Of a stretch of DNA of 5,585 bases, positions 1 to 4,671 are shown piece after piece. Made by a program: the position numbers and the translations under genes. Position 1 is the first letter of the stretch, and every line of letters begins with the position of its first letter. The notes under the pieces were generated by a model, which worked only from the letters and a program-made list of their open reading frames with translations, was not told the origin of the DNA and ran no database searches. The stretch is from positions 1-5,585 of the forward strand of contig JBFICP010000222.1 of NCBI GenBank assembly GCA_041581935.1. Reading direction: 5' to 3'. Source of the stretch: JAABYT01 sp041581935 (GTDB lineage: Bacteria > Pseudomonadota > Gammaproteobacteria > HK1).

Positions 1-62
1 CCGCGTCGGGCGGCGACTTCGAATGCCCGCAGAGCATTGAGAGGCGGCAGTCGCGCGGCCAT
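1..62 (-). CDS. LysR-type transcriptional regulator, GcvA-like (N-terminal fragment)
   Basis: Only the first 20 codons are inside the window; the gene continues past the left edge. The ATG is read on the minus strand at 62-60. The encoded start, M-A-A-R-L-P-P-L-N-A-L-R-A-F-E-V-A-A-R-R, is the characteristic opening of the winged helix-turn-helix domain of GcvA-like LysR regulators (consensus R-x-LPPLNALRAFEAAAR). A good Shine-Dalgarno, GAGGTG on the minus strand (plus positions 68-73), lies 5 nt before the ATG and supports the start. LysR proteins typically bind DNA as tetramers and often control a divergently transcribed neighbour; here that is the DUF1127 gene at 196. The effector domain is outside the window, so the ligand cannot be guessed. 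GcvA-like describes the subfamily only and does not mean it controls glycine cleavage. Confidence 0.8.
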   Translation of the reverse strand, partial: MAARLPPLNALRAFEVAARR

Positions 63-195
63 GAGGGCACCTCGAAGCAATAATTTTTCTAAGTCATAGG
101 CCAAAAAATATCCATTTGTCAATAAGTATGGCTTCGGCGATTCTGCGCCTGTCGATAGCCATTGTGGACCCAAGGTCCATCGAAGGAGTCAAGCC
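63..195. promoter_or_regulatory. Divergent control region between the LysR and DUF1127 genes
   Basis: This 133-bp gap separates two divergent genes, so it should hold both promoters and the LysR operator. Positions 79-126 are markedly AT-rich against a GC-rich background. A plausible plus-strand promoter is TTGTCA (116-121) with GATTCT (139-144) at a 17-nt spacing; the -10 is weak. LysR boxes are T-N11-A motifs with short dyads. One loose candidate is CCAT (112-115) with ATGG (128-131), which would overlap the proposed -35, as expected for an operator. The Shine-Dalgarno of the plus-strand gene, AAGGAG at 183-188, is strong and 7 nt before the ATG. That the region is regulatory is likely; the exact elements are inferred. 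Confidence 0.5.
165..179. repeat. Perfect inverted repeat TGGACC-CAA-GGTCCA in the DUF1127 leader
   Basis: Two perfect 6-bp arms (165-170 and 174-179) flank a 3-nt centre. The element ends 3 nt before the AAGGAG ribosome binding site of the DUF1127 gene. If transcription starts near 150 it lies in the 5' untranslated leader and could form a small hairpin beside the ribosome binding site; otherwise it could be a protein-binding dyad. The sequence does not decide between these. Confidence 0.45.
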
Positions 196-408
196 ATGAC
201 CACCACCGCATTGAAGAACCGCGCCGCGATGGCGTCGCCGAGTGTCGCCGGGTCGTTCACCAGAGTCTCGGAAACCGTGCGGAAGTGGCGCGAGCGCGCC
301 CGCAGCCGAAGGCAACTCGCCGAGATGTCCGAGACGATGCTCGCAGACATCGGCGTCAGCCTCTCGGCGGCACGCGCGGAAGCCGGCAAACCTTTCTGGA
401 GAGCTTGA
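196..408 (+). CDS. DUF1127 family small arginine-rich protein
   Basis: This is a 70-residue protein. Residues about 28-69 match the DUF1127 (YjiS-like) pattern: an arginine-rich helix beginning W-R-E-R-A-R-S-R-R-Q-L, then L-A-E-M-S-E-T-M-L-A-D-I-G-V-S, and the terminal E-A-G-K-P-F-W-R signature. The first 27 residues are low-complexity and probably disordered. The start is well supported by AAGGAG at 183-188. It is predicted to be cytoplasmic, with no signal peptide or membrane segment. Known DUF1127 members in Alphaproteobacteria affect phosphate and carbon metabolism, and at least one (CcaF1 of Rhodobacter sphaeroides) binds RNA. Whether this one does is unknown. It is divergent from a LysR gene, its likely regulator, and lies 99 bp before a membrane-protein gene on the same strand with no convincing terminator between them apart from the hairpin at 426-499. 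Family assignment is secure; function is not. Confidence 0.88.
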   Translation: MTTTALKNRAAMASPSVAGSFTRVSETVRKWRERARSRRQLAEMSETMLADIGVSLSAARAEAGKPFWRA

Positions 409-425
409 GTCGCCGGCGACCCCGC

Positions 426-499
426 TCCCCTCTCGTAGGCAGCGAGCCTGCCCGCGAACCCGCAGCGTATCGGCGAGCACGCTCGCTGCCGAGAGGGGA
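426..499 (+). promoter_or_regulatory. Long imperfect RNA hairpin covering the ribosome binding site of the next gene
   Basis: The 5' arm 426-447 pairs with the 3' arm 481-499. T-C-C-C-C-T-C-T-C-G (426-435) pairs with C-G-A-G-A-G-G-G-G-A (490-499), and GCAGCGAGC (439-447) pairs with GCTCGCTGC (481-489). The only interruption is a 3-nt bulge, TAG at 436-438. That gives 19 Watson-Crick pairs around a 33-nt loop. The purine-rich 3' arm GAGAGGGG (491-498) is also the only ribosome binding site candidate for the ATG at 508, 9 nt away. In RNA, the stem would therefore hide that site. There is no U-tract after the stem, so it does not look like a simple intrinsic terminator. Alternatives are an mRNA-stabilising structure or a repeated intergenic palindrome. 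The pairing is seen directly; the regulatory role is inferred. Confidence 0.6.
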
Positions 500-507
500 T
501 CGATACC

Positions 508-1635
508 ATGGTGCGGAGATTCTGCGATGATCGCCGCACGGTGCGATTTCTGAAACTGATTTTTCCGCTCGGCGTGATGCTGATCGGGCTGCCGCTCGCA
601 GGGATTGCTCTTGCGGGAAAGCCCTTCGGTCCTTACCTCGAGTTTCCGCCGCGAACCGAACATGTCGCCCATGCGGGTTTTTCGTGGTGGGCGTTCGCGG
701 CGACCGCGCTGCTCGTCGTGGCCGCGGTATTTCCCTTCGCCAGCCGGATCGTCCGGCACTGGGCAACCGCCGAAGCCGGCTCGGCACCGATGGCGCGCTT
801 TCCCTGGTGGGGCTGGCTCGCTACCGCGTGGCTCGTCGCAGTATGGATTCTCGCGTGGAGCCGGTTCGCGTGGTTCGCGCCGCTGCAGTCCTTCACGTTC
901 AGCATGCTGTGGCTCGGCTACATCGTGATTGTCAACGCGCTCACCCGGAAGCGCACGGGGCGCTGCATGTTGACCGCCCGCCCGGGGTATTTTCTCGTCC
1001 TGTTTCCCGCGAGCGCGGCGTTCTGGTGGTTTTTCGAGTTCCTCAACCGATTCGTGCAGAACTGGTACTACGTCGGCGTCGACAATCTTTCGGCCTGGGA
1101 CTATTTCTGGCAGGCGACGCTGCCCTTCGCGACCGTTCTGCCGGCGGTCCTCGGGACTCGCGAGCTGCTGGCGTCCTTCCCGTGTCTCGTCGCCGGTCTA
1201 GACAGCGCCTGGCGGCTCGCCTGGCTGCGCTCGAAGCGCCTCGCGTGGGTCCTGCTCGCGGTCTTTGCGGCGGGTCTCGCCGCGGTCGGCGTGTGGCCGA
1301 ATGCGCTGTACTCAATGCTCTGGCTCGCGCCGCTCGCACTGGCGACGGCGCTGCAGATCATCATGGGCGAAGCGTCGGTGCTCGACGAGCCTGCCGAGGG
1401 CGACTGGCGGATGTTCTGGCAGGTGGCGGTGGCGGGGCTGGTGTGCGGAGTGTTCTGGGAGATGTGGAACTTTGGCAGCCTGGCCCATTGGGAGTACTCG
1501 GTGCCTTTCGTGCACCGCCTCGAGATCTTCCACATGCCGCTGCTGGGATACAGCGGTTATCTGCCCTTCGGTCTCGAATGCCTGGCGGTCGCCCGGCTGC
1601 TCGACCTCCTGTGGCAGGGCCGCGCTGCGCGCTGA
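508..1635 (+). CDS. Polytopic inner-membrane protein of unrecognised family
   Basis: This 375-residue, strongly hydrophobic protein has about ten likely membrane segments, near residues 14-36, 58-82, 99-118, 128-145, 161-178, 200-216, 245-262, 267-286, 302-320 and 345-368. It is rich in Trp and Phe. I do not recognise the family and assign no function. The best-marked block is residues 316-358, with F-W-E-M-W-N, W-E-Y and then M-P-L-L-G-Y-S-G-Y-L-P-F-G-L-E. A related pattern occurs at 173-211 (F-E-F-L-N, W-Y-Y, L-P-F-A), which suggests an internal duplication. The conserved-looking acidic and Asn residues near membrane boundaries (E177, N180, E318, N321) could form a polar site. The ATG at 508 is chosen because GAGAGGGG lies 9 nt upstream; a GTG at 541 is possible but lacks a ribosome binding site. 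It is probably transcribed with the DUF1127 gene. It ends 5 bp before the stop of the convergent gene. Confidence 0.8.
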   Translation: MVRRFCDDRRTVRFLKLIFPLGVMLIGLPLAGIALAGKPFGPYLEFPPRTEHVAHAGFSWWAFAATALLVVAAVFPFASRIVRHWATAEAGSAPMARFPWWGWLATAWLVAVWILAWSRFAWFAPLQSFTFSMLWLGYIVIVNALTRKRTGRCMLTARPGYFLVLFPASAAFWWFFEFLNRFVQNWYYVGVDNLSAWDYFWQATLPFATVLPAVLGTRELLASFPCLVAGLDSAWRLAWLRSKRLAWVLLAVFAAGLAAVGVWPNALYSMLWLAPLALATALQIIMGEASVLDEPAEGDWRMFWQVAVAGLVCGVFWEMWNFGSLAHWEYSVPFVHRLEIFHMPLLGYSGYLPFGLECLAVARLLDLLWQGRAAR

Positions 1636-1640
1636 GCCGG

Positions 1641-2567
1641 TCAGGGCTCGGTCGGCCCACCGGCTTCCGGCGCCAGGCAAAGCGGCAGCAGGGTTTCGAG
1701 ATCCCCGGGGGTGATACCGAGGTCCGAGAGTGTCACCGTCCTTTCGTCGACCACGTTGTCATCGCGCATGAGGACGACCTGATCCTCGGTGAGCGGAGGA
1801 TTCGGCAGCACCGAGAGCAGCTTCGCCTGCAGCACCCACACACCGAATGGAACGGGCAGAAGCAGGCGCCGGCGGCCGCGATGCGCCAGGACGGCTTCGA
1901 TGATGGCCCGGTAGGTGAGCACTCGCTCTCCTCCCAGCTCACTCACCGCGGCGCGAGTCTTCTCATCGTCGAGAATCCGCGCGACGGCCTCGGCGACGTC
2001 GCCGACATAAACCGGTTGCAGTCGTGTTGTGCCGCCGCCGAACAGTGGGAATACCGGTGAGAGCCGCGAGATGGTGTCGATGGTGCTGAGCAAGGCATCG
2101 TTCGGACCGAACAGCACGCTCGGGCGAACCAACGTCGCATCGGGGAAGCATTCGCGCACCACGCGTTCGCCGTCAGCACGTGCGCGCACATAGGCGGACG
2201 GAGAGGCCGATTCGACGCCGATACCGGAGATGTGCACGAGTCGTTCGACGTCTGCGCGTGCCGCGCCACGTGCCAGGTTCGCGGCGCCCCGCACGTGCAC
2301 CGACTCGAACGTGTCGGCTCCCCGTTCCACGTACAGGCCAACCGCATTGACGACCGCCCGCGAACCGTCGAGCGCCGCCTGCACCGACGCCTCGTCCCTG
2401 ATGTCGACGCGTACCGACTGCGGTGACCGGGTGTCGGTGACAGTGCGCGTGCGATCGGGGCGGCGAGCGGCAACGCGGACGTCGTGTCCCTGTTCCTGCA
2501 GTGTTCGCACGATGGCCGAACCGAGAAACCCGGTCCCGCCGAACACCGTGACTACCGTTGCCGGCAT
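1641..2567 (-). CDS. NDUFA9-like NAD(P)-binding atypical SDR family protein
   Basis: From the ATG at 2567-2565 this encodes 308 residues with a Rossmann fold at the extreme N-terminus: V-T-V-F-G-G-T-G-F-L-G (residues 6-16) holds the GxxGxxG dinucleotide motif. Other family marks are V-D-I-R-D (54-58), N-A-V-G-L-Y (74-79), H-I-S-G-I-G (112-117), L-V-R-P-S-V-L-F-G-P-N-D (146-157) and R-L-Q-P-V-Y-V-G-D-V-A (182-192). These match the bacterial complex I NDUFA9-like group of extended SDRs. The active-site YxxxK is replaced by Y126-V-R-A-R130, as is usual in that group, so catalysis is uncertain. Bacterial members are often annotated after complex I, but no nuo gene is present here and a quinone- or sugar-related role is equally open. 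An in-frame ATG 24 codons upstream (2639) would put a non-family extension before the Rossmann strand, so the internal start is preferred. Its ribosome binding site is weak. Confidence 0.85.
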   Translation of the reverse strand: MPATVVTVFGGTGFLGSAIVRTLQEQGHDVRVAARRPDRTRTVTDTRSPQSVRVDIRDEASVQAALDGSRAVVNAVGLYVERGADTFESVHVRGAANLARGAARADVERLVHISGIGVESASPSAYVRARADGERVVRECFPDATLVRPSVLFGPNDALLSTIDTISRLSPVFPLFGGGTTRLQPVYVGDVAEAVARILDDEKTRAAVSELGGERVLTYRAIIEAVLAHRGRRRLLLPVPFGVWVLQAKLLSVLPNPPLTEDQVVLMRDDNVVDERTVTLSDLGITPGDLETLLPLCLAPEAGGPTEP

Positions 2568-2639
2568 TTGGGCCCCGTCGGGTAAGATTGCCGAGCGATG
2601 CGCACGGTTAGTATATCTGCGAAACGCGATGTTCGGCAC
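2568..2639. promoter_or_regulatory. Short divergent promoter region between the SDR and transglycosylase genes
   Basis: A 72-bp gap separates the preferred starts of two divergent genes. An AT-rich core at 2608-2617 can be read both ways. On the plus strand, TTGCCG (2588-2593) and TATATC (2612-2617) are 18 nt apart. On the minus strand, TATACT (plus positions 2615-2610) is a good -10 with only a weak -35 beyond it. Such overlap would make the two promoters mutually exclusive. The plus-strand promoter would start transcription near 2624, which argues against translation from the ATG at 2598. These are by-eye matches only. Confidence 0.4.
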
Positions 2640-4478
2640 ATGACGGGGCGCCGATCGTCGATGCGCGCGGTCGCTTCCCTGGTGCTGACAGGGTGTCTGC
2701 TTGCCGGCGGGTCCGCTGTCGCGCGCGAAGTGTCTCTGCCGCTGCGTTTCGACAAAGCCCTGGTGGAGGCGCTCCTAGTCGGCCAACTCTTCACGGGACC
2801 GGGGCGTACGCTGACGGCGTTGAAGGACGGATCCGGATGCAACTATCTGGTTCTCTCGGAGCCGGACCTGCGGGGTGTCGAAGGATTGCTGCGTATTCGC
2901 AGTGCCGCCAGGGGGCGGGTCGCGACCGCCATCGGCAGCCAGTGTCTTGTGCTGGTCGAGTGGACGGGCTTTGTAGAGACCGACCACAAGGCCACGCTGG
3001 ACCGGCAACGTTCACGGGTGGAATTTCGAACCGTGGACTCGCGTCTGCTCAACGACGACGGCGAGCCGGCGACCTTTGCGGGCGCCATCTGGGGCTGGGT
3101 ATCGGACCACGTTTATCCACGCCTCGATACCCTCAGCGTGGATCTGCACGCGCCGCTCGAGGAAATTCGCACGCTGCTGCCCATGGTGCTCGGCGGCGGT
3201 GGTGCCGGGCGCGCGCAGGCGATCATCGATTCGCTCGTGTTGCAGACGGTGACGGTGGAGGGCGACGCGCTGACCCTCGACGCGCGCATCGACATACCCG
3301 AAATCGCCGTCGGCGTGCCAGCTACCGAGCCTGTGCTGAGCGCCGAAGAGCTCGCGCGATGGCAGCAGGCATGGCAGCAGTGGGACGCCTTTCTGACCTT
3401 TGTCATCAAGGCGAGCGCCCGGGATACGACTCGCGACGACACCCGAAGCGCGCTTCTCGACGTGCTGCTGTCTGCGCGCTACGACATCGTCGAGATACTC
3501 GCCTCGGGTGCCCGGGGCCCCGATCCGGTCCCCGCGCTCTTCGTGCAAACGTGGGAACGGCTGGCACCGGTGCTGAGAGAAATGCACACCGGCCTGCCCG
3601 GCGAGACTGCGCTCAAGTACCTGAGCTTCATCGCCGCCGCCGACGCCCTGGAAGCCGTTCAGGGCCTGGGCCCCGGATCGGGACTCGATATCAGCGCCGA
3701 CGGACTGCGGCGCATGGCGCGCATCATCGCGCCGGCGAATACGGAAGATCCTCTCATCCGCGGCCTCGGCGTCGACCCCGAGCTGCGCTCACTGATGGGA
3801 TTCGGGCCTGCGATCTCGCTGCCGCAGGCGGGCGGCGGTGCGTGGTGGATTGATGGCATCGTGCGCGTCGCGCGCGCGAGCGCGCGCATCGATCCAATGC
3901 TCGTGGTCAAACTCAACCTGTGGGTGCCGGACTACAACAATGCCAGCGGATACCTGCCGTTGGTCGAAGAACTGCTCGGGCAGACGACCAGGCTGACGAT
4001 GAGCAAGGGAAAGGTGCCAGCCAATCACGCGAAGCTGTTTCACGATCTGGTGCTCGCGACCGCCTGGAAGGAAAGCTGCTGGCGCCAGTTCGTGCGACGG
4101 CAGGGACAGGTCAAAACCCTCGAATCGGTAACCGGCGCGCTCGGCATGATGCAGGTCGATCCGAACGCCTGGCGCGGATTTTACGATATCGTCCATTTGA
4201 CCGGGGACATCGGTTATAACGCCCGCGCCGGCGCGGACATTCTCGCCCACTACCTCACGCATTACGCGATCCGAAAGGGTGAGGACAACTACGGTATTCC
4301 CGATGCGCTGGCACGCGCGACCTACGCCATTTATAACGGTGGTCCTTCCCACCGGAATCGTTATCGAGTAAAGAACACGAAGCGATCCTTGCGTGCAATC
4401 GACGCCTCGTTCTATAAGAAATATTTGACAATAAAGGCCGGGAACTCACACGAGGTCATGACCTGCTACCTGGAATGA
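2640..4478 (+). CDS. Exported SLT-domain lytic transglycosylase with a large unknown N-terminal region
   Basis: This 612-residue protein probably acts in the cell envelope, cleaving the glycan strand of peptidoglycan to a 1,6-anhydro product. The C-terminal SLT domain (about residues 465-585) has the family marks: A-W-K-E-S-C-W with putative catalytic E478, G-A-L-G-M-M-Q-V (499-506), N527 in Y-N-A-R-A-G-A-D-I-L, and A-T-Y-A-I-Y-N-G-G-P (560-569). The N-terminus is a signal peptide with a basic n-region and hydrophobic core, ending A-V-A before R-E at residues 26-30. L-T-G-C (16-19) also fits a lipobox, so it may instead be a lipoprotein. Residues about 30-220 look like an alternating strand-rich domain with C67 and C102 as a possible disulfide; residues 235-450 are mostly helical. 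I do not recognise either part. Starts at 2598 and 2661 are also in frame; none has a strong ribosome binding site. It is divergent from the SDR gene. Confidence 0.85.
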   Translation: MTGRRSSMRAVASLVLTGCLLAGGSAVAREVSLPLRFDKALVEALLVGQLFTGPGRTLTALKDGSGCNYLVLSEPDLRGVEGLLRIRSAARGRVATAIGSQCLVLVEWTGFVETDHKATLDRQRSRVEFRTVDSRLLNDDGEPATFAGAIWGWVSDHVYPRLDTLSVDLHAPLEEIRTLLPMVLGGGGAGRAQAIIDSLVLQTVTVEGDALTLDARIDIPEIAVGVPATEPVLSAEELARWQQAWQQWDAFLTFVIKASARDTTRDDTRSALLDVLLSARYDIVEILASGARGPDPVPALFVQTWERLAPVLREMHTGLPGETALKYLSFIAAADALEAVQGLGPGSGLDISADGLRRMARIIAPANTEDPLIRGLGVDPELRSLMGFGPAISLPQAGGGAWWIDGIVRVARASARIDPMLVVKLNLWVPDYNNASGYLPLVEELLGQTTRLTMSKGKVPANHAKLFHDLVLATAWKESCWRQFVRRQGQVKTLESVTGALGMMQVDPNAWRGFYDIVHLTGDIGYNARAGADILAHYLTHYAIRKGEDNYGIPDALARATYAIYNGGPSHRNRYRVKNTKRSLRAIDASFYKKYLTIKAGNSHEVMTCYLE

Positions 4479-4671
4479 CGCGAGGGCTCAATCAGGCGGG
4501 TGTGAGTGAAGGCCTCGGTGATTGCCGTGTTTAGCGTCGCCCGGTCATCGCGCTTTCACGCTGTCGGTTGTACCTCGGGTGTGGTAATGGCAGGCTGCGA
4601 CGAAGCCGATCATCGATAACAGTGCACCTCGAGGTACGTATTCCCGTGCTCGGCGGACGATCCCGGATAGC
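4479..4671. other. Intergenic region between the transglycosylase and CoA-transferase genes
   Basis: This 193-bp spacer contains no credible small gene and no clear terminator: I found only short GC stems without a following T-run. It must contain the promoter of the CoA-transferase gene unless transcription reads through from upstream, but no convincing -35/-10 pair was found. GATAAC at 4615-4620 is a weak -10 candidate. Its main structure is the palindrome at 4626-4635. Confidence 0.4.
4626..4635. repeat. Palindrome ACCTCGAGGT with an upstream partner half-site
   Basis: A perfect 10-bp palindrome lies 37 bp before the CoA-transferase start. Its right part, CGAGGTAC (4630-4637), is the exact reverse complement of GTACCTCG at 4570-4577, so one 8-bp motif appears twice in inverted orientation in the same spacer. 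It could be an operator for a dimeric regulator of the downstream gene, but may be chance in GC-rich DNA. Confidence 0.35.

Noticed and set aside
426..499. The intercistronic hairpin as an intrinsic terminator or CRISPR-like repeat
   Set aside because: No T-run follows the stem, the downstream start codon is only 9 nt away, and there is no second copy in the window.
94..787. Overlapping open frames on the minus strand (94-759, 189-539, 356-787)
   Set aside because: They are antisense to the DUF1127 and membrane-protein genes and encode Arg/Ser/Pro-rich sequences typical of GC-rich shadow frames.
1634..1649. Small hairpin GAGCC-GGTCAG-GGCTC at the convergent gene ends as a shared terminator
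   Set aside because: It has only 5 bp of stem, no T-run on either strand, and lies partly in the coding end of the SDR gene.
684..2060. A 458-codon open frame on the plus strand crossing the end of the membrane-protein gene and part of the SDR gene
   Set aside because: It overlaps two genes supported by membrane topology or family motifs, its translation is arginine-rich with no recognisable domain, and long spurious frames are common in GC-rich DNA.
2598..2639. ATG at 2598 as the transglycosylase start
   Set aside because: It adds a charged 14-residue stretch before the signal peptide, has no good ribosome binding site, and lies upstream of the likely transcription start. It cannot be excluded fully.
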